Assembly (NCBI GenBank): GCA_017469115.1
Contig: JAFUGY010000070.1
Span: 1 to 43,194, forward strand
DNA length: 43,194 nt
DNA from: Oscillospiraceae bacterium
Lineage (GTDB): Bacteria > Bacillota > Clostridia > Oscillospirales > Oscillospiraceae
Direction: 5' to 3'
A model generated the notes under the pieces. It ran no database searches and was not told where the DNA came from. It worked only from the letters and a program-made list of their open reading frames with translations. Made by a program: the position numbers and the translations under genes. Positions 26,656 to 35,211 of the stretch are shown here, piece by piece (position 1 is the first letter of the stretch; the number at the start of each line of letters is the position of its first letter).

Positions 26656-27786
26656 CTACTTGACCGTAATGGTAATCTCAGGCGCCGCCTCAGTAAAAGC
26701 GGGAGAGGAAACGGGATAAGAGGTCGGAACCGGATAGGATGTTGAGCCGGGATAAGGAGTTGAAACCGGGTAGGATACTGCACCCGGTGAAGAAACCGGG
26801 GTGGGCACGGAAACCGAAGCCAGCGTGGTTACCGTAGCGGAAACCGCCGGGGAGACCAGAAGCAGCGCTTCTCCGATTCGAAGGGCGGCAAGGGAAGAGG
26901 CGGGGTTCAGCCCCTGAAGAAGAGAACGGACATCTGCGTACCGGATTTGATGTGCTTCGCAAAGTTTTTCTATGGTATCTCCGAAAACAACAGTGTGAGA
27001 GTAGACCTGATAAGCGGCATTGTTCGGCGTTTTGGAAGGGAAAAGGCAGGTCTTGCCGGCGGAAGCCGCAGACAGATCGGAAAGGCTGTTGATCAGGCGA
27101 AGCATGGCGGCAACTTCTTCTGAGTAGAGGATACCGAGCTGCGAGCAAACACTCTGCAGTGATTCTCCGGGAGCCATGGTATGAGCAATCAGATAATACT
27201 CAAAGGTATCCTTGGGAGCAGCGGAAGCCGGGTTGGAAGTGGTTGCCTCAGCGAGGGCTTTCGTGATGGCAGCAGCTGCAGCATCGCTTGACGGAAGGAG
27301 AAGTTCCTGCCCGACGTAGATGGAATTCAAACGGGAATCGGAAGACCAGAGATTGAGTTTTTTTATGGCCTCCTGGCAGACGCTGTAGGTGAGATGATGA
27401 TCCTCACAAATGCTGGAAAGAGTATCCCCCTTCTGAACGGTTACTTTTATGGTATAGGAAGCGGGAATCGCTGCGGAGGATTCGGCATGATAAAGAGCCC
27501 GAATCGAATCGGCATCTGCTCTGGAGCGGGGAAGATAAATCGTCTGGCCGGGGCTCACGGCACTGAGAGCTGCTTCACTGGCAAAACCATTCACAATGAG
27601 AATGGCATCTTTTACAGCATAATAGTCAATACGGCGGCTGTCACACAGATTGCTGACAGTGTCGCCGGCAGAAACCTGCACCTCAATGACATAAGGGCTG
27701 TAGTCTTTCTCCGCAAGGCAAATGCCGGGAAAAGCCGAAAAGAGCAGCGAGAGCAAGGCGAGCAGCCAATGCAGCTTCGTTTTCAT
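26656..27786 (-). CDS. Secreted multi-LysM protein
   Basis: A 376-aa exported protein: signal peptide residues 1-25 ending in CLA, then four LysM-like modules at about 32-90, 107-170, 197-253 and 262-313, seen as VSAGDTVSNLCDS, VQKGDTLSSICEDH, MAPGESLQSVCSQ and VVFGDTIEKLCEAH. LysM binds the glycan of peptidoglycan, so it probably stays at the cell wall. After about residue 313 comes a Ser/Thr/Pro/Tyr-rich tail with a repeated Y-P-(V/G)-(S/P)-(T/S) pattern. No catalytic domain is present. It overlaps the preceding membrane protein gene by 4 bp and ends with UAG. Confidence 0.85.
   Translation of the reverse strand: MKTKLHWLLALLSLLFSAFPGICLAEKDYSPYVIEVQVSAGDTVSNLCDSRRIDYYAVKDAILIVNGFASEAALSAVSPGQTIYLPRSRADADSIRALYHAESSAAIPASYTIKVTVQKGDTLSSICEDHHLTYSVCQEAIKKLNLWSSDSRLNSIYVGQELLLPSSDAAAAAITKALAEATTSNPASAAPKDTFEYYLIAHTMAPGESLQSVCSQLGILYSEEVAAMLRLINSLSDLSAASAGKTCLFPSKTPNNAAYQVYSHTVVFGDTIEKLCEAHQIRYADVRSLLQGLNPASSLAALRIGEALLLVSPAVSATVTTLASVSVPTPVSSPGAVSYPVSTPYPGSTSYPVPTSYPVSSPAFTEAAPEITITVK
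26695..26790 (-). repeat. Short tandem codon repeats encoding a YPVS/T tail
   Basis: The 3' part of the LysM gene repeats an approximately 18-24-nt unit that encodes SYPV/PYPG-type motifs. The tail may change in length by slippage or recombination. Confidence 0.6.
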
Positions 27787-28622
27787 AGACGTTCAACAAT
27801 TTCTTCCTCGTCAGAATCCTCTTCAGCGGGAGCCGCTTTCGGGGTGGGAACGAGGTTGGCAAACAGAATCCAGTTATACATGGTGAGCATCAAAGCAACG
27901 GCGAAAAACATCACCTGCTGCCCCAGATAACGGTTATCGGCGAGACACATCAGGCTCAGCATGGCTCCCAACATGGAAAGAAACATACCTTTTTTGGCAT
28001 CGGGGACGCCATAGGCAAAACCCGCAACCCGGAAGAAGGCAAACATATCCACGATAATCGTGAGCACCTCAACCACGTAATCCCAGCCGATCGGGTTGAT
28101 GGAATTCTGCTTGTAGGAGGTAAGAAGCCAGGTGGCAAAGAACAGCAGCGGCATGAAGGAGAGAAGTGTGATGGTGCCGTTTTTTGCAACGTGAGGTTTA
28201 TTGGCACAGACCAGAAGAAGCGGGAAGCAGATTCCGGTTATTGCACCAAAAACGGAGAGCACCCGGAGAAATGTAACATTCATATCCAGCTCACAGTTGA
28301 AGAAGAGCAACAGACTGCCCGCAACCATAATGATACCGATGAACCAACGGAAGAGAGCATGAAATCTTCCGGGGTTGGAAAGAGCATCAAAAAAGCCATC
28401 CGGAACCACAAGGCCGGCTTTCCCATTCCTCCGGACAAAATACCAGAAAACTCCGGCACAGACGGCAATGAGGAGAACCACAAAAAAGTTCCATACGCTC
28501 TTACCGGGAAGCCCTTCACCGTTGTAGGCGAGCTGAAGCTGCATCCAGCGGAAGAAAACGCCGAAGGCCCCTGCACCGAGAACATAACAACTGACTTCCA
28601 GGGATTTGCTGTCTTTTAACAT
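27783..28622 (-). CDS. Polytopic membrane protein of unknown function
   Basis: A 279-aa integral membrane protein with about six or seven hydrophobic segments, a cytosolic N-terminus and an acidic C-terminal tail (EEDSDEEEIVERL). I recognise no family. The ATG at 28622 follows AAAAAGGAGAC and fits a start just before the first membrane span; upstream codons fall in folA. Its start overlaps the folA stop by 7 bp and its stop overlaps the LysM gene, so it is part of the thyA-folA transcript. A role linked to the envelope together with the LysM protein is plausible but inferred. Confidence 0.75.
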   Translation of the reverse strand: MLKDSKSLEVSCYVLGAGAFGVFFRWMQLQLAYNGEGLPGKSVWNFFVVLLIAVCAGVFWYFVRRNGKAGLVVPDGFFDALSNPGRFHALFRWFIGIIMVAGSLLLFFNCELDMNVTFLRVLSVFGAITGICFPLLLVCANKPHVAKNGTITLLSFMPLLFFATWLLTSYKQNSINPIGWDYVVEVLTIIVDMFAFFRVAGFAYGVPDAKKGMFLSMLGAMLSLMCLADNRYLGQQVMFFAVALMLTMYNWILFANLVPTPKAAPAEEDSDEEEIVERL

Positions 28623-29122
28623 GATTTGTCTCCTTTTTCGGTGCTGCGCGCATAAAGGCAGAAGCGAAAAGGAATTCCGTTTTCTTCCAGAAGCGGACCT
28701 TCCTCCGTGCACTGCCAGTCCGGAAGCTCATCGAGGTTCGGGAAAAACCGCGTCGATACCGGACAGCAACCGATTTTCGTGATGTATATTTTTTGCAGAT
28801 AAGGGAAAAATTGCTCAAAAATGCTTGCTCCGCCGAGAACCAGGCATCGGGAATGCGCCCGTGCAACAGAGAGAGCTTCCTCTGGGCTGTGAACAACTTC
28901 TGCATCGGGAAGGATAAGATCGTGACGGGTCACAACAATGTTGTGACGCCCTTTGAGAGGCTTTCCGCCCGGAAAATCCTCCAGTGTTTTTCGCCCGACT
29001 ATGACAGCGGCCCCTGCCGTGACAGCTCTGAAATGTGCACGGTCGGCTGTGAGGACGACGGGCTGAGTCGCACCGTCGCCGATGCCCCAATCGGAATAAA
29101 CCGCGACAATTGCTTCCAGCAT
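28616..29122 (-). CDS. folA: Dihydrofolate reductase
   Basis: A 168-aa enzyme reducing dihydrofolate to tetrahydrofolate with NADPH. AIVAVYSDWGIGDG is the N-terminal strand and Met20-type loop; IVGRKTLEDFPGGKPLKGRHNIVVTR is the central NADPH region, and LVLGGASIFEQFFPY the C-terminal Gly-Gly element. It begins 9 bp after thyA, whose reaction makes the dihydrofolate it recycles. Confidence 0.93.
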   Translation of the reverse strand: MLEAIVAVYSDWGIGDGATQPVVLTADRAHFRAVTAGAAVIVGRKTLEDFPGGKPLKGRHNIVVTRHDLILPDAEVVHSPEEALSVARAHSRCLVLGGASIFEQFFPYLQKIYITKIGCCPVSTRFFPNLDELPDWQCTEEGPLLEENGIPFRFCLYARSTEKGDKSC

Positions 29123-29131
29123 GGCGAACCC

Positions 29132-29962
29132 TCAAACAGCGACGGGGATCTTCCCCGAAAAGTCAGAATATTCATAGTTTTCCATTTGGAAGCTGTCACG
29201 CGTGAAGGCATAAAAATCCTTTACGGAAGGATCCAGCCGGAAAGAAGGAGCGGGTTTCGGGTCATGGGAGAGAATTTCTTCGACCATCGGGATGTGCCGG
29301 TCATAAATGTGGGCATCGGCAATCACATGGACCAATTCTCCGGGTTCAAACCCGGAAACCTGAGCGAGCATCATGGTGAGCACCGAATACTGCACAACAT
29401 TCCAGTTGTTGGCAGCCAGCATATCCTGAGACCGCTGATTCAAAATTGCGTTGAGCTTGTTGCCGCAGACATTGAACGTCATGGAATAGGCGCAGGGATA
29501 GAGGGCCATTTCGCTCAGATCGGCAAAATTATAAATGTTGGTCATAATACGCCGGGACGACGGATTGTTTTTCAGATCCCAGAGGACCTTGTCCACCTGA
29601 TCCATGTCGCCCTGCGGATAGTGATGCTTGACGCGAAGCTGATACCCGTAGGCTTTCCCGATGGAACCGGTTTCATCGGCCCAGGCGTCCCACACACGGG
29701 TGCGAAGATCATGCACGTTGTTGCTCTTGGCCTGCCAGATCCAGAGAAGTTCATCAACAGCGGACTTCCAGAATGTACGGCGAATGGTGAGAATCGGAAA
29801 TTCTTCCGAAAGATCATAGCGGTTGACAATACCGAAGCGCTTTACGGTATGAGCAGGGGTTCCGTCCTCCCAGCGGGGACGAACCGGGAGATCCGTATCC
29901 CAGGTACCGTGATCTAAAATGTCACGGCAATTCTGAATAAATATCTCATCAGCTCTGCTCAT
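29132..29962 (-). CDS. thyA: Thymidylate synthase ThyA
   Basis: A 276-aa enzyme making dTMP from dUMP with methylene-tetrahydrofolate. Visible are RWEDGTPAHTVKRFG, WIWQAKSNNVHDL, a catalytic-cysteine region ALYPCAYSMTFNV near residue 165 where the nucleophile Cys sits, the NQRSQDMLAANNWNVVQYS phosphate/nucleotide segment, and HIYDRHIP. The ATG at 29962 follows CCGGAGGTC; a longer frame upstream overlaps the promoter. It is first of a four-gene operon. Confidence 0.93.
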   Translation of the reverse strand: MSRADEIFIQNCRDILDHGTWDTDLPVRPRWEDGTPAHTVKRFGIVNRYDLSEEFPILTIRRTFWKSAVDELLWIWQAKSNNVHDLRTRVWDAWADETGSIGKAYGYQLRVKHHYPQGDMDQVDKVLWDLKNNPSSRRIMTNIYNFADLSEMALYPCAYSMTFNVCGNKLNAILNQRSQDMLAANNWNVVQYSVLTMMLAQVSGFEPGELVHVIADAHIYDRHIPMVEEILSHDPKPAPSFRLDPSVKDFYAFTRDSFQMENYEYSDFSGKIPVAV

Positions 29963-29990
29963 AATGACCTCCGGAATTTTGATTCTAATT

Positions 29991-30019
29991 ATTTTACCAC
30001 GAACGTAGACGCTTCGCAA
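29991..30019 (-). promoter_or_regulatory. Promoter of the thyA operon
   Basis: On the minus strand TTGCGA (30014-30019), a 17-bp spacer and TAAAAT (29991-29996), about 28 nt before thyA. Confidence 0.65.
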
Positions 30020-30056
30020 TAAATTTTGTTCGAATTCCGACGGGAACAGTATTCGG

Positions 30057-30090
30057 GCGGCTTGACGAAGAAAGCCGCATTGATTATAAT
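30057..30090 (+). promoter_or_regulatory. Promoter of the sortase gene with a dyad over the -35 box
   Basis: TTGACG (30062-30067), 17 bp and TATAAT (30085-30090). A 7-bp inverted repeat (30057-30063 with 30072-30078) covers the -35 element and could be an operator. Confidence 0.7.
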
Positions 30091-30135
30091 GCAGGCAGAA
30101 ACGAAAATAAAATACCGGAAAGGAGAGAAAAACCC

Positions 30136-31344
30136 ATGAAAAAAGTTGCTATCCTGCTGCTTGCTGTTCTTCTGCTGGCAGGAGCCACGCTTTCAGCCTG
30201 GGCAGAAACAGTAGAAGAACCTGCCGTGATTCTACCGGATGAGACACAGAAAGCGGAGAGTCAGGCGGAAGAAAGCTCGACGACAAACCAGACCGGAAAA
30301 ACAAAAAACAACTATAACCATAAAGTACTTCTGGAGGACGAGAACTGCAAAGTAACTCTTGCAGATGCGATCCTCTCAGCAGAAGATGGCTGGAGCCTGA
30401 CGGTGAGCTGTGAAAACAAGGGAGAAGAGCTGCTTGTCTTTTCCTGGGAAAATACTGTTGTTCGGGAGAGTGAAGAGGAGACCGTATGGGAAGAGTTGAT
30501 TCCGGTCGCCCCGGAGGCCAGAACACAGCTGACCTTCTGTACTTCTGAGTTGAAAGAGGCAGAGCTTCTGCAGTTGAAAGTTGCCGTTTCTGCGATTCCG
30601 GAGGAAGAAACGGAAGAAGAGCCGGAAGAGGTCCCGGATTCCCCGGCCCCTCCCGAAGAAGCAAAAGCAGAAACAACCGAACAGGAGCAGGATGAACCGG
30701 CGGAACCCTATCATGCAGAGGCAACTGCCGTTATGAAGAATGCAAACGGAATCACCTGCGTGCTGGATGACGCGTTTTCTCCGATTGTAGTGGATTTTGA
30801 GGCACTTACGGAGCGTAATGGGGATGTTTGCGGATGGCTTTACTGCCCCGATACGGTGATCAGTTATCCGGTTGTTCAGGCAGAGGACAATTCTTTCTAC
30901 CTGCATCGGGATATCGACCTGAATTACAGCTCTTACGGAACACTCTTTACCGAAACCATGTCGGAAAAGAACTTCGACAATGATAACAGCATTATTTACG
31001 GGCACCATATGAAAGACGGCGGAATGTTTGCCGGACTCGTCAACTATGCCAAAAAGAGCTATTATGAGAAGCATCCTGTTTTTTATCTCAACACCCCGGA
31101 GATGAATTATCGCGTGGAAGTGTTTGCGGCATTCCTGACGGATATGTATTCCGATGCCTACAATAACGCCTTTGACAGCGATGAGGAAATGCAGACCTGG
31201 TTGGACATCGCAAAAGCGCTTTCGGCAATTGAGACGGATGTGGAAGTCTCACCCGGGGACAGGGTTCTCACCCTTTCAACCTGTACCTATGAGTATGACA
31301 CGGCAAGATATGTCGTGATGGGAAAGATGGTTCCCATCCAATAA
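30136..31344 (+). CDS. Exported class B sortase with an N-terminal Ig-like domain
   Basis: A 402-aa protein. Residues 1-23 are a signal peptide ending AWA; about 60-155 look like a beta-rich domain of the kind seen in Firmicute secreted proteins (CKVTLADAILSAEDGW, then VSCENKGEELLVFSWEN); about 155-195 is a Pro/Glu-rich linker. The C-terminal 200 residues form a sortase B fold: VDFEALTERNGDVCGWLY, catalytic His at 290/291 (YGHHM), Cys383 (TLSTCTYEY) and Arg391. Sortases cut and transpeptidate sorting signals at the cell surface. No pilin or sorting-motif protein lies nearby. A cleavable-looking leader in place of a clear anchor is unusual. Confidence 0.85.
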   Translation: MKKVAILLLAVLLLAGATLSAWAETVEEPAVILPDETQKAESQAEESSTTNQTGKTKNNYNHKVLLEDENCKVTLADAILSAEDGWSLTVSCENKGEELLVFSWENTVVRESEEETVWEELIPVAPEARTQLTFCTSELKEAELLQLKVAVSAIPEEETEEEPEEVPDSPAPPEEAKAETTEQEQDEPAEPYHAEATAVMKNANGITCVLDDAFSPIVVDFEALTERNGDVCGWLYCPDTVISYPVVQAEDNSFYLHRDIDLNYSSYGTLFTETMSEKNFDNDNSIIYGHHMKDGGMFAGLVNYAKKSYYEKHPVFYLNTPEMNYRVEVFAAFLTDMYSDAYNNAFDSDEEMQTWLDIAKALSAIETDVEVSPGDRVLTLSTCTYEYDTARYVVMGKMVPIQ

Positions 31345-31351
31345 CAAACGG

Positions 31352-31388
31352 AAAACCGGCATGCACAATAGTCAGGCATGCCGGTTTT
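31352..31388. terminator. Bidirectional terminator after the sortase and CAT-like genes
   Basis: A perfect 13-bp stem (31352-31364 with 31376-31388) with an A run on the left and T run on the right arm, between convergent stops. Confidence 0.9.
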
Positions 31389-31404
31389 AACCGTCCAGAA
31401 AAAC

Positions 31405-32049
31405 TCAGAGAACCTCTGCAGACAGGCGAGCAAGCTCGGAATCGAGATTCTGATAAAACTGTGAGAGATGGATCCCATCCACAAGGGCATGGTGTGCAAG
31501 AACGGAGACAGGAAGCAGCACACGCCCGGAGGGGTCCTTTTCATATTTGCCCCAGGTGATGCGCGGGTTGGATTCATCCCCTCCTGCGACCGGTTGAATC
31601 AAGGCAGTATAATGCAGCCATGGGAGGGAGGAAATGAAAAGCATACTCTCCACGTCCTCGCTTTCCTCAATGCTGGCATTGATCTGGCAGGCTGCACGGG
31701 CGGCTTCTGCCTGAAGAAGATAGTCTTTCAAAGGCAGGTTGTGATGCAGTGTACAATAACAGTAAGTGCCGTTTTCCAGAAGCTCAATATGGGAAGTCGG
31801 GCATTCACTGTATTCCACAATACCTTCTTCCCGAATCCTCTGGCGCAGCTCTGCGACGTTGTTTGCGGCAAGAGCTGCGGCGTGGAGAAACGAGAGATAA
31901 AATGAGATGCCCTTTTCCCTGCAAAAAGCGAGAAAGTCGGTAATATCTATGTTGACGGTCACACCGACGTACGGATACGGAAGAGAGCAAAAATAAGTAA
32001 AATGGCTGCGGCGGGGATAGCAGGACATATCAAGATACCGGCAGGACAT
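31405..32049 (-). CDS. Chloramphenicol acetyltransferase-like protein
   Basis: This 214-aa protein shows the CAT fold pattern: a near N-terminal RRSHFTYFCSLPYPYVGVTVNIDIT, and the catalytic HHxxxDG motif as HHALVDGIHLSQFYQ near residue 188. CAT enzymes acetylate chloramphenicol with acetyl-CoA, but many chromosomal relatives use other or unknown acceptors, so resistance should not be assumed. The ATG at 32049 follows ATGGAGGC; a longer frame upstream runs into the intergenic region. It is transcribed alone. Confidence 0.8.
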   Translation of the reverse strand: MSCRYLDMSCYPRRSHFTYFCSLPYPYVGVTVNIDITDFLAFCREKGISFYLSFLHAAALAANNVAELRQRIREEGIVEYSECPTSHIELLENGTYCYCTLHHNLPLKDYLLQAEAARAACQINASIEESEDVESMLFISSLPWLHYTALIQPVAGGDESNPRITWGKYEKDPSGRVLLPVSVLAHHALVDGIHLSQFYQNLDSELARLSAEVL

Positions 32050-32171
32050 GGTGAAGCCTCCATAGAAAAGATACCGGTATTTTAGCATAATTTCGAAAAG
32101 ACAACAACGCAGAGAAACAAAATTTATCAACGGCTGAAACTTTTCTGCTGTTTCGTGGTAATCTGAAAGTG

Positions 32172-32183
32172 AAACGATCGTTT
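32172..32183 (+). promoter_or_regulatory. 12-bp perfect palindrome upstream of the second ECF sigma gene
   Basis: AAACGATCGTTT ends 22 nt before the sigma start, in the position of an operator or overlapping the transcription start. No clear housekeeping promoter is seen beside it. Confidence 0.4.
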
Positions 32184-32205
32184 GCTCCCCGGAAAGGATT
32201 TCACC

Positions 32206-32736
32206 ATGACGGACGAAAACAAATTGCTGCAATGGCTTCAAAAGCAAAGAGAAGATGCGCTGGAAGAAGCAATCAGAATCTATACCCCTTATCTGAGCAC
32301 CGTGATCTATCGCGCAGCAGGAAGCAGCCTGTCGAAGGAAGACACCGAAGAAATTGCTGCGGATGTCTTTCTGAGTCTCTGGAAAAATGCGGATCGAATT
32401 GACCCGGGCAAAGGAACCCTCCGATCTTACCTTGCCGGAGCTGCCAGGAATCAGGCATACAAACGCCTGAGAGAGAAGAAAGAGGAAATATCCCTGGAGG
32501 AGATTGGCACAGAGACGATAGAGGCTATCCCGGAAGAAAGGTCAGACCAGTCTCTCTGGGAAGCCGTGGCAGAGTTGGGAGAAGAAGATGCGGAGATCTT
32601 TATTCGGTTTTACCGATACGGGCAACCGCTGAAGGAAATAGCCCGGATGATGGGTATGAAGCTGTCTACGGTGAAGACGCGTCTTTTCCGGGGAAAAGAG
32701 AAGCTGAAACAGATTTTGACTAAGGAGGATTTGTGA
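32206..32736 (+). CDS. ECF-type RNA polymerase sigma factor
   Basis: A 176-aa sigma factor with region 2 at about 20-85 (EEIAADVFLSLWKNAD, then LRSYLAGAARNQAYKRL) and region 4 at about 115-170 ending in the helix-turn-helix PLKEIARMMGMKLSTVKTRLFRGKEKL. The ATG at 32206 has GGAAAGGA 8 nt upstream; an in-frame TTG 24 nt earlier lies on the palindrome. It overlaps its partner gene by one base (TGATG). Confidence 0.85.
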   Translation: MTDENKLLQWLQKQREDALEEAIRIYTPYLSTVIYRAAGSSLSKEDTEEIAADVFLSLWKNADRIDPGKGTLRSYLAGAARNQAYKRLREKKEEISLEEIGTETIEAIPEERSDQSLWEAVAELGEEDAEIFIRFYRYGQPLKEIARMMGMKLSTVKTRLFRGKEKLKQILTKEDL

Positions 32737-33536
32737 TGGATCGGAACAGAGATCTTGATCAGGAACTGGCGGATCGCTTGGGCGAGAGTGAAGTACCCTA
32801 TGTGTTGGAGCCGGCCAGGATTCTCAGATTGGTCGAAAACAAATCCGCCGGTTTGACAGAAAGGAAAAACCAGATGATACGAGCAAAAAGATGGAAGGCA
32901 GTCCTCCTCGCAGCGGCAGCGGTGTTGATCCTCACCGTCGGGGCATATGCCGCAAACGGGAAAGTGACACATGTGTTCAGTTCCGGGCCGTCTTATGAGT
33001 TCCCGACCTATCAAGCGCTGCCAAGTGCGGAGCGGTGCAGGAAAGATGCGGGTTTTGATGCCGTATTGATCCAGGCGTTTGCAAACGGATATGCCTTCCA
33101 GGGCGGATCCCTGCTGGAGAACAAGCTGATGGACGATGACCTCATCCCGGTGGAAGAATACAAATCTTTAAACTTCCGATATGAAAAAGAGGGAGATCTC
33201 ATCTATTTCAATCAGGAGAAGTACGCCACCGAAATGGAAGAACACTTTCCTCCTCAGGAAAGGAGAACGATCAACGGAATTGAAGTCAATTACAGAAGCG
33301 CCAGGCACAAAGCAGTGCCGGAGGGATATATCCCGTCGGAGGAAGAGCAGAAGGCGATGGAAGACGGTAACCTCTCCTTCGGTTATGGTGGCCCGGATCA
33401 GGAAATCGTAGAAAGCGAGACACAGATTCTGCTCTGGCAGATCGGTGAAATGCACTATGAGCTTTTCCAGATGAACGGAGCATTGACGCCGGAGGAGCTG
33501 TTTGGCATGGCAGAAGAATGCATCCCGGCGGAATAG
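32736..33536 (+). CDS. Single-pass membrane protein, probable anti-sigma partner
   Basis: A 266-aa protein with about 48 cytosolic residues, one hydrophobic segment at about 49-68 (VLLAAAAVLILTVGAYAA) and an extracellular part of about 195 residues, acidic and Tyr-rich. Its coupling to the ECF sigma gene and topology suggest it restrains that sigma factor and senses an external cue. I see no known anti-sigma domain, and its outer domain shows no clear similarity to that of the other pair at 24894. The start follows AAGGAGGA; it ends with UAG. Confidence 0.7.
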   Translation: MDRNRDLDQELADRLGESEVPYVLEPARILRLVENKSAGLTERKNQMIRAKRWKAVLLAAAAVLILTVGAYAANGKVTHVFSSGPSYEFPTYQALPSAERCRKDAGFDAVLIQAFANGYAFQGGSLLENKLMDDDLIPVEEYKSLNFRYEKEGDLIYFNQEKYATEMEEHFPPQERRTINGIEVNYRSARHKAVPEGYIPSEEEQKAMEDGNLSFGYGGPDQEIVESETQILLWQIGEMHYELFQMNGALTPEELFGMAEECIPAE

Positions 33537-33550
33537 GGCAATAGAAAAAC

Positions 33551-33594
33551 AAGATGCAGGCTGTTTGGCCTGCATCTTACTCTGTTTTTAGGGT
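33551..33594. terminator. Bidirectional terminator before the CDF gene end
   Basis: An 11-bp perfect stem (33551-33561 with 33568-33578) with a 6-nt loop; A-rich on its left and T-rich on its right, between convergent stops. Confidence 0.85.
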
Positions 33595-34712
33595 TAATCC
33601 GTGATGTCAACATCCGGCGTGATTTGTATGGTATACTCCGGGTACAGGGCTTGGGTCTCCTCCTGGATGATTTTCAGCCCCTCGCCTGAGGCAATGTCAA
33701 AACTCATCACGACATCAAAGCGCATCGTTTTTTGTTCCAGATCCACATAGAAACCATGGAGCTGCAGCGCCCAGTCATGGGCAAGAACAAGCTGCTGAAT
33801 CCTGTTGCGGATGGCAGAAGCCTCATCGTTGCTGGTGTTGTAAGAATAAACGCCGATCCCCGTCAGGATAACACCGGTCTCATGGTAAACCCTGGCTTCC
33901 ATTTTCCGGGAAAGCTCGTCCACTTCCCGGACAGTCATGGTATCCGGCAATTCCAGATGGACAGAGCCGTAGTTTTTGTCCGGTCCGTAGTTGTTGAGAA
34001 TGAGGTCGTAGGCACCGTGCACTTCCGGAGTTTCGTTCAGAATCTGTTTGATTTTCCGGCTGACTTCGGCATCGGCACGGTGTCCGAGAATATCATCCAC
34101 TGTTTCGAGCATCATTTCCACACCGGCTTTGATGATCATTGCGGAAATCAGAACGCCGACAAAAGCTTCCAGCGAGATCCCGGTAAGAAGAAAAATAACA
34201 GCGGAAGCCAGAACAGAGGATGACAGGATGGCATCAAAGGTCGCATCGGAGCCGGAGGCAATCAGCGCACCGGAGTTGGCAGCCTCACCCTGCTTTTTAA
34301 CATAGTTTCCGAGCACCAGTTTTACGACAATTGCAACCGCAAGAATCAGCAGGGAAACGGCCGTATATTCCGCCTTTTCCGGATGAAAGATCTTTTTTAT
34401 GGATTCGATCAGGGATGTAATACCGGCATACAGCACGATGGCTGCGACAATCATGGCGCTGAGATATTCGATTCTGCCGTGCCCCAGCGGATGTTTTTTG
34501 TCCGGGTGGCGGCTTGCCAGCTTTGTTCCTGCGATGGTGATGACGGAGGAAAGCGCGTCCGAAAGATTGTTGACAGCATCCAGAATAACAGCAATGGAGT
34601 GCGAAAGAATCCCTACTCCGGCTTTGAAGGCAGCCAAAAACACATTTGTAAGAATCCCGATAATGCTTGTGCGGACAATGATCCGGTCCCGTTCCATGAG
34701 GTTCTGTTCCAT
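33594..34712 (-). CDS. Cation diffusion facilitator (CDF) metal transporter
   Basis: A 372-aa proton-coupled efflux transporter for divalent metals. The first spans hold IAVILDAVNNLSDALSSVITI, where the Asp pair forms the transport site, followed by DKKHPLGHGRIEYLSA, a motif conserved in the family. A second Asp site appears in ALIASGSDATFDAILSS. The C-terminal cytosolic domain (about 205-290) carries the His/Asp regulatory site region, and about 80 further residues follow. Zinc, iron or manganese are all possible substrates. The ATG at 34712 follows GGAGCAAGG; residues before it in the longer frame look non-family. Confidence 0.88.
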   Translation of the reverse strand: MEQNLMERDRIIVRTSIIGILTNVFLAAFKAGVGILSHSIAVILDAVNNLSDALSSVITIAGTKLASRHPDKKHPLGHGRIEYLSAMIVAAIVLYAGITSLIESIKKIFHPEKAEYTAVSLLILAVAIVVKLVLGNYVKKQGEAANSGALIASGSDATFDAILSSSVLASAVIFLLTGISLEAFVGVLISAMIIKAGVEMMLETVDDILGHRADAEVSRKIKQILNETPEVHGAYDLILNNYGPDKNYGSVHLELPDTMTVREVDELSRKMEARVYHETGVILTGIGVYSYNTSNDEASAIRNRIQQLVLAHDWALQLHGFYVDLEQKTMRFDVVMSFDIASGEGLKIIQEETQALYPEYTIQITPDVDITD

Positions 34713-34832
34713 CCTTGCTCCAAACCTCCCAACTGTGGTTTGGGCCACATCATAGCACGTTGTAGAACGATTTGCAATGGAAGGTGACTGAAAAATAACG
34801 GGAGAAAAATGAAAAACAATGAAAAAAAGTAG

Positions 34833-34861
34833 TTGACAAAAGCCAAAAGATTTGCTAATAT
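34833..34861 (+). promoter_or_regulatory. Promoter of the tRNA-Asp/tRNA-Thr operon
   Basis: TTGACA (34833-34838), 17 bp and TAATAT (34856-34861), 11 nt before the first tRNA. Confidence 0.85.
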
Positions 34862-34872
34862 AACACCGCTGT

Positions 34873-34949
34873 GGCCGAGTGGTTCAGCTGGTTAGAACGC
34901 CGGCCTGTCACGCCGGAGGTCGAGGGTTCAAGTCCCTTCTCGGTCGCCA
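34873..34949 (+). tRNA. tRNA-Asp (anticodon GTC)
   Basis: A 77-nt cloverleaf: the 7-bp acceptor stem GGCCGAG pairs with CTCGGTC including one G-T pair, the anticodon loop is CTGTCAC with GTC, and the T loop has GGTTCAAGTCC. The 3' CCA is encoded. Confidence 0.95.
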
Positions 34950-34980
34950 CAATGCCCCTTTTCCAAGGGGCATAAAATTT

Positions 34981-35053
<73 letters not shown>

Positions 35054-35135
35054 CTTATTTTTTGCACTGGAAAGAATTTCTTTCTGGTGTTTTTTCTTTT
35101 ATATAAGAACTTTTCTGGAAAAGTAGGAAAATGAA

Positions 35136-35193
35136 TCTCTTAAAAGAAATTATAAAACCACAACAAAAACCACAACCACCCTTCTTTAAGAGA
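35136..35193. repeat. Inverted repeat between tRNA-Thr and integrase
   Basis: TCTCTTAAAAGAA (35136-35148) is matched by its near-complement TTCTTTAAGAGA (35182-35193), separated by an AAACCACA-rich spacer with repeated CCACAA motifs. It may hold integrase arm-type sites. Confidence 0.5.
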
Positions 35194-35211
35194 CTTCTAT
35201 AGAGAAAAATG

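Noticed and set aside
26695-26790. CRISPR-like repeats
   Set aside because: The short repeats are in frame, degenerate and encode the Pro/Tyr-rich tail of the LysM protein; there are no spacers.
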